Shown: positions 33,919-46,400, counted from the first letter of the stretch. The stretch is DNA of 64,000 nt from Telopea speciosissima (GCF_018873765.1 NC_057924.1:14347001-14411000); one strand, 5' to 3'. Translations and numbers: made by a program. Notes: generated by a model not told the origin, from the sequence alone.

Positions 33919-34345
33919 TGTGGGAGCATGTAACCCAAGTCCAAACTCATCAAGCTGGGCTATATGTATTTTGTTAGATGACAATTTTCTTTTGACAGCG
34001 GCAGGATTCCTAATTGCAAAATACATTTTGGAAGCAAAGCTTTTTGGTATCTTGCAAGGACTTCAACATGCGGGAAGGATGAAGCTACACATCCAGGAGA
34101 ACTGGTGCGGAAGCAAAGATTTCTGTTTCCTTCTACCACCCCATCACGGAACCTCTTGGCATTGGAATGTTCTTCCGTTGCTTCTACAATTATCCAAGGG
34201 AACCATGAATTTTAAGAGCATATTTTTCTCCCAAACAAGGATGTTAAATCTCTACAATTAACCAGGAAAATCGTTTTACAAGTTCTTTCACAAAAGCGTA
34301 ATGTATCTGATACACTTTTTCTCATTAAAAAAATAGTCAAATCAT
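33919..34345 (+). mobile_element. 5'-truncated LINE fragment (RNase H part)
   Basis: The translation contains WAICILLDDNFLLTAAGF and ILEAKLFGILQGLQHAGRM, typical of the RNase H domain at the end of plant L1-type LINEs. It ends in an A-rich tail near 34325. The aaatca word on both sides may be a short target duplication; copy 1 lacks the insert. Confidence 0.7.
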
Positions 34346-35060
34346 AATGCTGCGGGTGTCAATTGGGCACCGAAACCAAACTGGAACCAGTTGGTAGAAA
34401 ATCGGAACCAATGCACCGAATAGTTTATTGGATCGGTTCTAGATCTATCGATTAAGTTATTGGTCTCCCAACAATTCCAAAATCGTTAGACAAACGAGGA
34501 ACTGTTGAAACCGGAATAAAGCCACACCCTAACCCTATATGATATATTTTTCTTAAGACTTAAAGACCGTGAGAGCTAAGGTCAAACCTTTTATTTTATT
34601 AATTTTTCAATTTTGATTGACACCTCCTGTTTCATATACTATATTATCAAAGATTCGATTGTTGATTTAAAGGTCCATTTGAGAATTCTGACTTAAGAAC
34701 ATGCCTTAAAAATAATCCTAATTTATGAGGGTGGTGGTGTTCCTATTTATTAATTGAATATAAAAAAAAGAGGTACTATGGACTAGTTCCGTAATTTAAG
34801 GAAAAAATAATGATAGGTTGCATTTCTCATGTGATTGAAATTATTGTCTTATTATAATATTATTGAATATATGTAGTATGTGTTAGAGAATTTTTTTAAT
34901 TTTTTTTAGAACTGATTAGGAATCGGAACCGGGGCACCCATTAGTTAATGGTCCTAGATCCTAGGTTCAAAACCAATTAACTTATTGGTATGGTTTTGGT
35001 CTTGACCCCTTAGGACCAGAACAGTAAAAGAACTGGACCAATAGCCCAAATCGACCAATC

Positions 35061-35519
35061 ATTGTTTTAGTGCATGGTATCAGAACGAGTATCAATCAGC
35101 TCGAAAACTGATACGGTATCAGATCGATCGTATCAGACAAATTTGCCATTAATCCTCTTTTAAAAATGGGTTTTTTTTTTACCATTCTACAACTTGTCTA
35201 TACCGTGTCACTGATACGATGTCGGCATGGTATCAAGATCTGTCACTTGCAAAATTGATACATATCATCCAATACGGGAGATACGATATAGATACCTCAA
35301 ACTATGGGACCAATTGGCATCCTTACATAAGTCATAAAGCGATCGATCTGAATTTAGTCAATCCAACCCATAGTTTGAAATGGTAAAAAAAATCCATTTT
35401 TAAAGGAGAATCAAGGGCATATTTGTCCGATAAGCTGAACCATGCCGATACCAATCCGATACGGTATCAATTTTTGGGTTGACCGATACCATTTTAATAC
35501 CGTGCCCTAAAACCATTGT
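35061..35519. mobile_element. Two tatcgg-rich MITE copies, head to head
   Basis: One copy covers 35061-35307 (attgttttagtgcatggtat to aaactatggg). A second, inverted copy covers about 35352-35519 (catagtttgaaatggt to gccctaaaaccattg). Confidence 0.5.
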
Positions 35520-36139
35520 CTAATCGACTGAAATTTGAAACCCCTACGAAAAAAAGGTGTATTATTACTTAGAGAATTAGTTTTTTGTCTGGGCCCACGT
35601 GTTCATCTCTTTCCTCCTCAAAACAAAAGGGTAGATGTGTCTTTTCATATGAGAAGAGAGAGATAGACTCATGGGAATACTAGCGTGAATATGCTACCAT
35701 AGGCCAGAGTTATTTAACGTTTATCAAAAAAAGGTAATTCAATGATGGGAAAAAGAACTCTCTCTGGGAGTGTGGTTTACACCAGCACTCCCATTAGTCT
35801 ATCTCTCTCCTCCCCATATAAAAAGATAGCTCTGCCCCCTTGTTTTAAGATAGACAAGATTTCCTCCCAATTTAATGTACGTGAAGAAAAGCTTTTATGT
35901 TTTTTTTTTTTTAAAAGAAAAGCTATAATAGCCATTGAGGAAATCACCTTTTTTATATTAAAAAAAAAATCATGCAGAATTTCTTCGTTTTTTTATTTTT
36001 TTTTAATCATGCAGAATTTCTTCGTTTTTTTTTTTTTTTTTATTTGGGGAAAAAATATTATAATAAGAGATCCTTGGAAAATAGGATTCCCGCATCCCAG
36101 TATGAGGGAAGCACTTTGCCCAATTAGCAATCCATTACC

Positions 36140-36376
36140 ACGAAGATGAAGCGGCAAATTCTCTTAATTATTTACACGTATGAACGCACAAAAACCAAAA
36201 GATTGCTGAACTGTTTATGTTTTGTGAAAACCACTGACGATCCATTCGTTATATTATTTGTTTGAACGATGATGACATAATAGAAAATTTTCTTTAAATT
36301 ATTTTAATTAGTTACTTTTCATTAGATAAGTTATTTAACTTTTACCCAACAAAAGGGATAAGTTATTTAACTGTAC
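36140..36376. repeat. Third segmental repeat, copy a (partial)
   Basis: The words ggcaaattctct, aacgcacaaaaa, ccaaaagattgct and gatgatgacataatagaaaa recur at 37550-37760 and 40571-40930. This copy ends after about 240 bp, where a LINE remnant starts. Confidence 0.75.
36325..36372 (+). mobile_element. Micro-insertion of a LINE 3' tail (16 bp)
   Basis: GATAAGTTATTTAACT occurs at 36325-36340 and again at 36357-36372, with tttacccaacaaaagg between. Copies b and c of the surrounding repeat carry the site once. The insert resembles the last bases of the LINE at 47723-47740 (ttacccaaacaaaaaaa). Confidence 0.75.
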
Positions 36377-36401
36377 CAAAAAAAAGAAGATGGGATAGTA
36401 T

Positions 36402-36970
36402 GTAATTTCTTCTGGGGGAGTAAAGAGGATAAAAAATTCCATTCCTTAGATCTCATGAAGAAGGCTATGTAGATCAAAAGACCATGTGGTCTAGATCCCT
36501 CTATTCAAAACCAAGCTTTGCTAGGAAAACTCGCATGAAAACTATGGAGTGATCTAAATTCAAATTGGGGGATGTTCATGAAACAAATTTATTATCCACA
36601 CTCTGATTTCCTCTCAGCCAATTTGGGTTCTAACCCACTATGGGGGTGGATAAGTGTCATTGAAGGAAGAAAGGTGATACAGGCAGGTCTGGTTTGGATC
36701 ATAGGAATAGGGGAACATGTCGGCATATGGGAAGACAAGTGGTTACCCTCCTTGCCTCTTTTTCAAAGAGCAGAGAGGTGTATTCGAAATTCAAATGGAG
36801 GTATTATCTGTGCTGTATCGAAACCTTCCAACTTTTCTTCAGTCCTCCAAGGTGAAATAACAACAATGAGGGGAAGGTCTTCTTCAAGCAACCTCTGAAG
36901 GCATTCTTCATTTGGAAGTTGAAATGGACAACTTGGAGCTATCAAACTTGTTGATCAACATTAAACTCCC
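36402..36970 (+). mobile_element. L1-type LINE remnant, internally deleted
   Basis: Translation matches the full LINE at 46010-46240 (QALLGKLA, FMKQIYYPHSDFLSANLGS, VIEGRKVIQAGLVWIIG). It then jumps to the RNase H region (CIRNSNGGIICAVSKP, SVLQGE), so a block of about 900 bp is missing between. It carries frameshifts and stops. Confidence 0.8.
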
Positions 36971-36977
36971 TCACCCC

Positions 36978-37438
36978 TGTTGTTGGTGAAGCCTGATTTT
37001 GGTCAAAAAGTGCGGTTGAGATCTTTAGAGGGCTTTTTCGGCCTCGAGACAACCTCGGAATGGTGAAAAATGGCGAATATCCCCACCAAAGGCCGGTTGT
37101 TGTGTTGGGCTCGTCGAGATCTTAGAAATGAGTACTTTTGAGCCATATGGTATGTTTTGGTCCGGCCATGTTTTTTGGGTAATTTTGGATCAGGTGTACT
37201 TTTGTACTTTCTGGGGTTAGGGCTTCCCTATATAATGTTCTTATCTCTTTGAGATGGGGTTAAGAGGGTTTGTAACATTTCCAGAAAAATAGTGAAATCT
37301 GTTCTATTGCTCGGCCGTGGATGTAGCTTCCCACCTTGGGGGTAAACCACATAAATCTCTATATTGTGCGTTGTATGTGCTTTCTCTATTCTATTTTTCT
37401 TCTGCAAATCGTCATTCTGAGCGTTGTTTTTCTTAACA
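36978..37438 (+). mobile_element. Solo LTR, copia-like, 461 bp
   Basis: It begins TGTTGTTGG and ends TTCTTAACA, with ACCCC before and GCCCC after (4 of 5 match). A TATA-like ctatataatg lies at about 37231. The later gtggatgtagcttccca and aaccacataaatct words are typical of the R-U5 part of plant copia LTRs. There is no internal sequence. Confidence 0.65.
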
Positions 37439-37550
37439 GCCCCAAAATCTTTGATAAAAATAAGCCTGAAAGCCATCAATTCCTGATGCTTTGAGGGGAC
37501 CTATGGAGAAAACCACATTTCTGATTTCACCATTAGTAAGGAGATGAACC
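37439..37550 (-). mobile_element. LINE reverse-transcriptase fragment, minus strand
   Basis: The minus-strand translation reads EIRNVVFSIGPLKASGIDGF and AYFYQRFWG, close to the start of plant LINE RT (compare AALFAMSPIKSPSPDGLPLA at 44770-44830). It is only about 110 bp long. Confidence 0.7.
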
Positions 37551-37588
37551 GGCAAATTCTCTGAAATTATTTACTCTATGAACGCACA

Positions 37589-37634
37589 AAAATCAAAAGA
37601 TTGCTTTTTGGGTAAATAAAATCAAAAGATTGCT
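37589..37634 (-). mobile_element. Micro-insertion of a LINE 3' tail (12 bp, inverted)
   Basis: AAAATCAAAAGATTGCT (17 bp) occurs at 37589-37605 and 37618-37634. Between them is ttttgggtaaat, the reverse complement of atttacccaaaa. Copies a and c have the target once. Confidence 0.75.
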
Positions 37635-37788
37635 AAACGGTTATCTTTTGTGAAACCACTAACTATCCTTTTGTTATATTATTCGTTTGAACCATGATGA
37701 TATAATAGAAAAATATACTTAAATTACTTTAATTAGTTGCTTTTCATTAGATAAGATATTTAATTGTACTTCCCTTCTAATAATCTAT

Positions 37789-37833
37789 GAATCTTATATA
37801 CTATTTCTACCAAAAAAGAATCTTATATACTAT
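37789..37833 (+). mobile_element. Micro-insertion of a LINE 3' tail (13 bp)
   Basis: GAATCTTATATACTAT occurs at 37789-37804 and 37818-37833 around ttctaccaaaaaa. Copy c has the site once, apart from its own separate insertion nearby. Confidence 0.75.
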
Positions 37834-38276
37834 TATAGCTAGATAGTTTTGGCATGTTAATATAAGAATCAAATTGGAGTTGGCCAAGGTTGACTCACAA
37901 GATCATTAAATCGCTTTGAGGAGTTTGGTCCCAAACTTCCATATATACTTTGTTAACAAAAGCATGTTAATTATACTCTTAATTATCAAAGAAAATCATA
38001 TCCCATTATTTCTAAAAGTCTTAAACCAAGGATTGCAAACGATTTGATTACGGAACCCTAATCTAACAACTCCTTAACTTTAGGTGGTGGGAGAAGACCT
38101 TTTGAATCCCAAACCATTAGAAGTGCTTAAAACATAATTAATCATAATATGTCAACTTAGAAGCCAACACCAAGATTATTAGATGGCTTAATGGGTGCCT
38201 GGTTGTTGGGATTAAAGACCTTCAAACCCATTAATTAATCCAGTTTTGATTTTAAATTGTGTAGTTTTTGGAGTAA

Positions 38277-39513
38277 TCGGTCGGCCTCATTTCAACCTTA
38301 TTAATCTGATAGATCAACTGTTGAACAACCCTTTCAATTAGGGATTGATTAAGACTGGTTAAAGACTGATACTCACCAAAGACAAAAAAAAAAAAAAAAA
38401 TGTTAATGGAATCTTTGCACTAACTTCTATTATCCCCTCACCTTTTTTATTTTAGAAAGTATGTGATCTTATGTTTAATGGTGAATGAAAACACTAATTA
38501 GGCAAAGATTCCTTCATGGATTAGGAATGTTATTTTGCAAATTAACATAGGTAAAAGTGCTTTCAAACTACTTTGTTTATACCCCTTTGTCCCCTAAAGG
38601 GCCTAACTACTAAACATATTGTCCTCCTAAAGGGTCACATTGGGAACCAAACCGGTTTGTATCTTGTAAACGTTTGTGACAGATCTTACGGAAGCTTAGG
38701 ATTCATTCTAAATTTAAGTATTTTTTTTTTGAAGGTCTTGATAGGTGGATAATTGAAAATCCAAATTCGATCCGCATTCGTATTCGTTTACAGATATTCG
38801 GAAAAGAATCTGAATATTTCGATAAAAATCCGTCCAAAAAAAAATCCAAATTTTTTTTTTTTGTAAAAAAAATTCAAATATTTAATAATAAAAAATTAAA
38901 TAAATAATGGTCTTAATGGTTTTTGAAGATTCAACATGTTCTAGAATATGAGGTAAAGATAATCATGATCTAAGAGATATGGACTGAGAGTGAATTGTAT
39001 CCGCTAAGGGGACGAAGGTCCGAGTTACACAAGGCAGAGAAGTAAATGGATGGTTGAAAATCCAGATTCGATCCACATCCGAACCCATCCGAATCCGTTT
39101 AGAGGTATCCGTATTCTGCCAGAGAATATCCGATTCATATCCGAGCCGAATCCGATCCATTTACATCTCTACTACAAAGTATAGGCTAACTTTTGTTTCA
39201 GTTATGGACCAATCACGTGCTACATATTTGGTTTGGAAAGCCCCTAGCATTGAGGACAAAATTCCTCCAAGGAAAACTCATTACTTCAACTTTTCTATTC
39301 ATTTCTTTCTAATTCTTCTTTTATTTGTAGTGATTTACATCTTATCTTTTCTATAACTACTATTACATTTTATTTTATATGGCAAGCTCATATTCAATGT
39401 TGTTTTCTTTAGTCAAAGTCGTATCCTCTTTTAACTAATGTTCATATTAATCGCTGGATTGTTGATTTAAGAGTTTTATTCCAATCATATATTATTTCAG
39501 ATTTTAACTCAAT
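38277..39513. other. No gene; tattcg/atccga MITE copies
   Basis: A short element at about 39043-39168 has inverted ends (gtaaatggat and atccatttac) and a body rich in atccgaatccg words. A partial relative lies at about 38745-38840. There is also an A run at 38387-38400. Nothing else is recognised. Confidence 0.5.
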
Positions 39514-39694
39514 TTGGATCCTCTACTACCGAGCTGTCCGACAGGACCCTACTATCAAGATACAGCAAGATGGTAAATGACCGCCTTACCCCCACTCAGG
39601 TAAGACGCTCAGGTAGGGATAAGGTGGTAATTTACCGTCTGGCTATATCTTGGCAGTAGGTTCCTGCCGGAGCAGTTCGGCAGTAGAGGATCAA
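39514..39694. mobile_element. Near-complete palindromic MITE, 181 bp
   Basis: The left half (ttggatcctctactaccgag) is mirrored by the right half (inverted: ttgatcctctactgccgaac). Similarity continues almost to the centre, around 39600. The whole element could form one long hairpin of about 85-90 bp arms. Confidence 0.8.
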
Positions 39695-40234
39695 GGTATG
39701 ATTTTAAGTCATCATCCCTTCTTTGTGACATAAAGGTAGATCAATATATATCACGCCTGCCATCACAAGATACTTTTCTTATGCTATTTTGTAGAACCTA
39801 TGACCCATATAATGGTGTTCCCAGATGTGCTTCTATGATTGTTCATAAAAAATAAATTTATCTAGGATTTTATAGATTTTAGCAAGTGGCAAAGGCAATG
39901 GGTAATAGAGGTGGGATTCGCAGAGTTAGACGCATTGGATATTTGAAAAATTGAAAAATTGAATTGACTCTCATCAGCAATCTACGTGGACATAAGAATC
40001 GTTTCGAATCTTACTCATTATTCATAATATGTTATTATCCTTCGCTTTTGTTAATATTTTGTTGAAGAATAAACAAAGTTTATTTGTTAAAACACTATAA
40101 ACTCTAGCCTGTGTGGCTCATGTACGAGGGACTATATGTCATTGACTAATATTTCGTATGTTGTATTGTAAGTTTAATTCTATTTTCCTAGATGATTGTA
40201 TGGACTATCATGGACTTCGTGGGGATAGGGCTAC
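39695..40234. other. No gene or repeat recognised
   Basis: This is AT-rich sequence without a supportable reading frame, and I see no match to other parts of the window. Confidence 0.5.
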
Positions 40235-40400
40235 TTTCTTGCGAGCACCCCGTCCAGTGAATGTCCAGTGAGGCATCGAATGGTAGTGCTGCTCACAGTG
40301 CACTTGGATGTGTACGTGCCAAGCCCTACCTTGGCGTGCATCTTGGCCCACGTAGAGCAGTCCTGCCATTGGATGACTCACTGGGCAGGGTGTTCGATGG
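40235..40400. mobile_element. GC-rich foldback element
   Basis: The arm ccagtgaggcatcgaatgg (40265-40283) is mirrored by ccattggatgactcactgg (40366-40384). An inner hairpin (tgccaagccctaccttggcg) sits between. GC content is well above its surroundings. Confidence 0.6.
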
Positions 40401-40631
40401 AGTGGAGCCCGATCCACTTCGCGGCCGCATTAGTCCACCATAATAAGAATCCTATTTTTTTTTTTCCTTCTTTCTCAAACACGTGGTATGTGTTATCAAC
40501 CTATACATGTGCCAGAATAGGGTACCGATGTCTGAGCCATCAGATTGATATCACTTTATGCACTTGTAAGAACGCACAAAAATCAAAAGATTGCTGAATA
40601 GTTTATCTTTTTTGAAACCACTAACTCTAGA

Positions 40632-40840
40632 ATCGTTATCCCCTCCAATTCGCTGCCCCCTCCAATTCCTCCAATTCCTCACATGGGGGGGCAAAAATGA
40701 CCACCCTATCCCCTGCCCAAATACACTGCCCAAGATGGGGTCCACTCCCCCCTATTTGAGGAATTGGAGGAATGTTTTTTATTTTATTTTTTGGTTGAGA
40801 ATTGGAGGTACCTGCAAATTGGAGGTGATAATTATTCTTC
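40632..40840. mobile_element. MITE with cctccaattc TIRs, GGTCATTTTTGCCCC core
   Basis: The left end gaatcgttatcccctccaat is mirrored by the right end (inverted: gaataattatcacctccaat). The middle (about 40680-40770) contains a palindromic block with gcaaaaatgaccaccctatc and repeats of ctccaattc. Copy b of the segment (about 37664) reads through, which supports insertion; the target is probably 3 bp (CTA). Confidence 0.7.
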
Positions 40841-40985
40841 TATCCTTTCGTTATATTATTCGTTTGAACTTTGAACGATGATGATATAATAGAAAAATAT
40901 CTTTAAATTACTTTAATTATTTACTTTTCATTAGATAAGTTATTTTATTTAATTGTACTTTCCTTTTAACTATCCATGCATCTTA

Positions 40986-41032
40986 TAGTATTATAGCTAA
41001 TATTTACCAAAAAAATAGTATTATAGCTAATA
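40986..41032 (+). mobile_element. Micro-insertion of a LINE 3' tail (13 bp)
   Basis: TAGTATTATAGCTAATA (17 bp) occurs at 40986-41002 and 41016-41032 around tttaccaaaaaaa. Confidence 0.75.
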
Positions 41033-41618
41033 AATAATTAACATATTAGATAATTTTGGCATGTTAATATAATAACAAATTGGACTTTGCCAAGGTTGGC
41101 CCACAAGATCATTAGTTAACAAAAGCATGTTAATTATACTCTTAATTACCAAAGAAAATCATATTCCATTATTTCTAAAAGTATTAAACTAAAGATTGCA
41201 AATAAAATGCAACCAATCTAAAAGGTATAGATTATGACTCACTTGGTCATCCAACTACAAAGCATAAAAAGAAGTGTTGGGGTTCAAAGAAAAAACATGA
41301 ACGGCACTACGCCGACATGGATTCTCCGCCGTGAGCGTGGTCCTTTCTCCGTCGTGAGCGTGTTTCTTGCTTACTAAGCTCTCATAACCTCTCATGGAGT
41401 TTTTCGACGAGGGATTTCTTCTAGAGTTCCTTCTACCGTTGCTGCGTCATCTTCTCACTACCGTTCTACTAGTCGCACACTATTGCCTAGAGATGTTCGA
41501 TGCTCTAGTCTTTTTGTTAGAATACCTCCTTTGAACCTTTGTCTGTTCGTCCTTCTCGTCTTACCTCACCTCTCGCCTTTACCCTTCATTTTGAGAGTGC
41601 GCTCTCTTCTTCTTTTCC

Positions 41619-43458
41619 ATGGGTGGTGAACCCTCCTGTAGAGAGCCAGATTCAGTGGTGAGCAACCCCCCTTCAGATGAAGAGGGTGATATTTTTTGCC
41701 TCGGCGATGATACGGAAGATGACCTCGAATACCAGGCGGAGCTGATGTTAGTGGGCAGAGTGGTAGGCATTAAACCCTATAGGCGCCAAGCAATTTCTGA
41801 AGCACTGATTACGGCCTGGCACCTTGTACATGGAGCATCTGTGACCCCCTTCGAGTCTCACCGGTACATTTTCTGCTTCAAGCATAAACTGGATGTTTTG
41901 AATGTCCTTAAGGAGGCCCATGGACTGTTTCAGGTAACCTTTTGGTTCTCGAAAAATGAAATGCTTCAGGGGAGTGGCCCCTCCACTTGGTTGATTTCTA
42001 GGTACAACTCCATGACTTACCTCAGGAACTCCTACAAGTTAAGCTAGGTATTCAGATCGCTAGAAAGCTCAGGAATTCTATTCAGGCGATGTTAGTCTCT
42101 GGTGACCACTTTGGTGTTAATCGAGCTTCTCTCCGATGCAGAGTGAAGATCGATATAAGGCGTCCCCTCAAGCCAGAACTCATCATCCAGCGGAGGAATG
42201 GTGCCCAGCACCCCATTCGTCTCTTATACAAGCACCTCCCTATATTCTGCTCCTACTGTGGTAGTTTGGAACATGAGGAACGCCACTATGAGAGTTTCTT
42301 TGAAGTCCAACAACAACATGCTCAAGAACACGAAGGTTGCGACGGGATTAGGTGTTCTTTGGCTCCAAAGGCTACCCTGAACTTTAGAATCAGAGCTATG
42401 GTTCCCCCAGCTAGACTGATTGAAGTAGCCCCAAGTCTATTAGCAGAGGAAGAGTCCACTCCAAATTCCCCCTCGGTTATTCCATCGGCCGACAACTCTG
42501 CAGGGCGACATGCTAATCCAGTAAGCAATGGAGGTCCTTCTCAGATTACAGCTCAGACACAAATGCACATGATACCACAGGCAACCAACCTGCAACATGG
42601 CAATACCTCTCATGGCAAGTATCAGACTACCTTGTCACCCATGTCTCCCCTGTCCCCCCCCCAAACCGTTCCCCCACCTTGACAACTACCAATCTGTGTC
42701 GTCCCTCAGAAATGATACGCACCCCTGATCCCCAGGCTCCCATTTCTATTTTATCCTCCATGAATCATATAGCACCTTTCCCACCAAACCTTTCCCAATT
42801 CCCTCAGTCAGTACATCATCACCAGGCACTCATTCCCTTGTTATCGGGTTTTTCATTGACTGACCCACCCTCCATACCCGACCCCGCACACCCAGCTAAT
42901 CCTCTAACCCTGACCTTATTATCCACAATCCCGGATTCAACGTTAATTCCCCCTCCAACCCCTCTTCCACCAAGCCCAAATTCCATCCAAAGCCCATCTG
43001 CAACTCCTACACCCAGTACAAATCCTCCCTCGTTACCAATGAATCGTGGATCTGGTAACCAAATGAACCCTCTGGAACCGGTAAGCCTTAACACAATTCA
43101 GATCACGTCACCCCCACCTACTCCACAAACTTCCTTAGTCAACACCACCACTCCACAATCCCCAGTAGTAGTTACTCTACCCACCACTCAAACACCTACC
43201 CCTGCCATTATCCCTATTGGCCAAGTGTCTACAAATACTCCTTCTACTCCTCAACCTCCACAAGCAGGGGGCAAATCAAGCAAAACTGGAGAAACCCACA
43301 GAGTTCGACATGGACCTTATCCATCCATCAAGGATCGTGCTAAAAGAGTTAGAACATCTCTGGGGGAGGAATCGAACTCCAATGATCAATCTGACGATCA
43401 TTTTTTACTGTCAAACCCCTCGGTGGTTGGGGGAAATCAGCCCCACAGGATGTTATGA
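41619..43458 (+). pseudogene. LINE ORF1 (DUF4283 plus zinc knuckle), broken
   Basis: ORF1 proteins of plant L1 elements bind the element RNA. The first part (41619-42047) shows the DUF4283-type fold words LVGRVVGIKP and LITAWHLVHGA. Next is a zinc-knuckle region, CSYCGSLEHEERHY, where the last cysteine of the CCHC pattern is replaced by tyrosine. The third part (42679-43458) is a long proline/threonine-rich linker. The three parts lie in different frames, with shifts near 42045 and 42680. Confidence 0.85.
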
Positions 43459-46400
43459 GAATACTTAGCTAGAATTGCCAGGGTGTTGGGAGACCCCTGA
43501 CAATTCAGTAGCTCAAACAACTCTCCTATGACTGGAAGCCGGACATTATATATCTTATAGAGACTCGTTGCTCAGATAAGAAGATCCTATAGCTTCGCCG
43601 GCAACTACATATGAATCATGCTTTTACTATAAGCCCTATTGGAATTGGAGGAGGCCTAGCAGTCATCTGGACTGACAATGTTGATGTCCAAATTTTGTCA
43701 GCCACCAATAGAATTATTGACTCCCAGGTTGCTTCTAAATCGATTGCTCCCTTCTTTCTCTCATTGGTTTATGGGGATCCTATTAAGAATAGAAGGCAGT
43801 TAGTCTGGGATCAATTGATCTCTCTGGGGGAGCACCATGCTGAGAATTGGACCTGCCTGGGTGACTTTAACTCTATTTTATCTTGGTCTGAATAGAAAGG
43901 GGGACTCTCCACAGGCTCTAGAGACATTCAACATTTCAGGAATATGCTTGATAGGTGTAGACTGATGGACATTCCGTCGAAGGGACCTGTGTTTACCTGG
44001 TCTAATAAGCGAAGAGGGGCCGCAAGCATCAAATGTAAACTTGATCGAGTTTTCTCCAATGAGGCATGGAGAGCTCTTTTGAAGATGCTGTTGCTCTGGT
44101 TCGGCTAGCGGTGGGTTTTGACCACTTTCCTGTTATGCTTGACACAGAAGGTGCTCCAGCCCCCGGTGTTCGCCCCTTCCGCTTTGAGATCATGTGGTTC
44201 TCCCACCAGGAATGTGAGGCGGTTGCAGCGAGAGCCTGGTCCATTAAAGCTACATGTAAGGCTGCTGATATCCTCCATAAAAAAAGTTCCAATTGTAAAC
44301 CTATTTTTTTTTAATGGAATAGGAATACTTTTGGTAATGTCCAAAAAAAGATAGCAACTCTCTTGGGCGAATTGGAGTTTTTGTAGGATTGCCTGCCTCT
44401 GCCTCAAACCAACAACGAGAGAAGGAGATACAACAGCTGCTTACTGCTGAATTTCAAAGAGAAGAAACCCACTGGAGGAAAAAATCGAGGGCTCATTGGC
44501 TAGCTGAAGGGGATTGAAACACCAAGTATTTTCATGCTACCACCATCCAAAGAAGACAAAGAAATACAATTCTGCATCTCAAGTTACAGTCAGGTTCTTG
44601 GACTCATTCGGAGGGAGAAATAAGAAGTGAAGTTAATCAGCATTACCAATCTATTTTCTCCTCGGAAGGTTTGGATGAAGAGTCTCTTCAATTGGTGCTT
44701 TCGTCTATTCAGGCCAAAGTAGAGGGGCACACAAATGAATTTCTATGTACAATTCCTGATGAGGCAAAAATAAATGCCGCCCTATTCGCCATGTCTCCAA
44801 TCAAGTCTCCGAGTCCGGATGGCCTCCCCCTAGCTTTCTTCCAAAGGTTTTGGAGTTTGGTAAGTCATGAGGTATGTAAGTTTGTTCAGGAATTTTTCAC
44901 AATTGGATGTATGCCTCCTGCTTCAAATACTACCTTTGTTTGCCTAATTCCTAGGGTGGACCAGCCCGATGAAATTGACCAGTTCCGCCCAATCAGCTTG
45001 TGTAACGTGACTGTCAAAATTGTTAGCAAGATCATGGTGAGTAGATTAAAAGGTTGTCTGGATGAGTTGATCTCCCCAGCACAATCGGCTTTCATCCCCA
45101 ACCGTCTGATCTCGAATAATGTCTTGCTAGCTCATGAGGTATTTCACTACATTAGTCATAAGAAAAAAGGGAAGAAGATGTTGGTGGCCTTGAAATTAGA
45201 TATGCGTAAAGCATATGATCGGTTGGAGTGGAAGTTGGTTGGATCAAGCTGTGCATGGCTTGTATCTCTTCAGTCTCATATCAGATCTTGCTAAATGGAG
45301 TGGCTCAATAGACTATATCCCCCTCCAGAGGGATTAGGCAGGGAGATCCTCTTTCTCCAGCCATCTTTGTTCTATGTTCTCGGGCTCTCAGTGCCACTCT
45401 TACTCAAGCTGAATCAGCAGGTCTCATTAGTGGTATTCGACTTTGGAACAACACAGTGCCTCTAAACCATCTTCTATTTGCCAATGATAGTCTCATCTGC
45501 TCGGAGGTTAAAGTTTTGGAGATCCATAACCTTAAGGCTTGCTTGGATTTTTATTGTGCAACCAGTGGTTAGAGTATTAATTTGCGCAAATCTTGCTTGA
45601 CATTCAGTCCCAATACTCCTCAAAAGTTCAAACGGTGGTTCTCCCGTATATTGAAAATTCCTTATGGCAGCGGCCCAAAAAAGTATCTTGGTCTTCCAAC
45701 AAATTTCGGAACATCTAAGTTGGAGTTGTTTAGGGAAATCAATGAGAAGACAGGGAGGAAGTTTCAAGGATGGAAACAACACTTACTTTCCCAATCCGGC
45801 AAGGAAGTTATGATCAAATCAGTTGCCCTCTCTTTGAATACCTATGCCGCCTCCTATTTTAAACTTCCAGTTGCCCATCATTCTAAACTTCGCCAAGCTT
45901 TAACCCAATTCTATTGGGGAGGAAATGAAGAAAGAAATCATATTTGTTGGATCTCTTGGCATAGATTGTGTAAGTCGAAGGAGAAGGGAGGTTTGGATTT
46001 CCGCGAACCACCACTACAAAATAAAGCTCTCCTTGGAAAGCTCGCTTGGAGATTATGGAGTGATCCCACCTCAAATTGGGCAGAGTATCTGAAGCAGATT
46101 TATTTTCCTCATACATCCTTCTTAGATGCCTCTCTTGGCTCTAGCCCTTCATGGGCTTGGAGGGGGATATTAGAAGGTCACAAGGTCCTGGTAGCTGGGT
46201 TACTTTGGATTGTGGGTAAGGGGGATCATATAAGAATCTAGTCAGATGGTTGGATCCCCTCATCTCCTAATTTTAGACTTCTTCACCCTCACTATTGACC
46301 TCAAGAGAGAGTGTTTGTGGCTGAGCTGATTGATGAGGAGAACCGGACCTGGAGAATGGATCTCTTAAAGGAGCTATTTCATCCTGAAGATGTGGCTGCA

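Larger units (their letters stand above)
33250..35955. repeat. Second tandem duplication, copy 2
   Basis: This is the downstream copy of 29264-32918. It carries the foldback MITE (33650-33795) and a private LINE fragment (33919-34345). It also holds a pair of tatcgg MITE copies in opposite orientation (35061-35519). I see no host gene. Confidence 0.8.
37560..38276. repeat. Third segmental repeat, copy b
   Basis: It matches 40571-41202 joined to 47741-47987 (copy c, split by a LINE) across its whole length. Shared words include cacaagatcattaa, gattgcaaacgattt, ggagaagaccttttgaatcc and gattattagatggctta. I see no gene. Confidence 0.85.
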
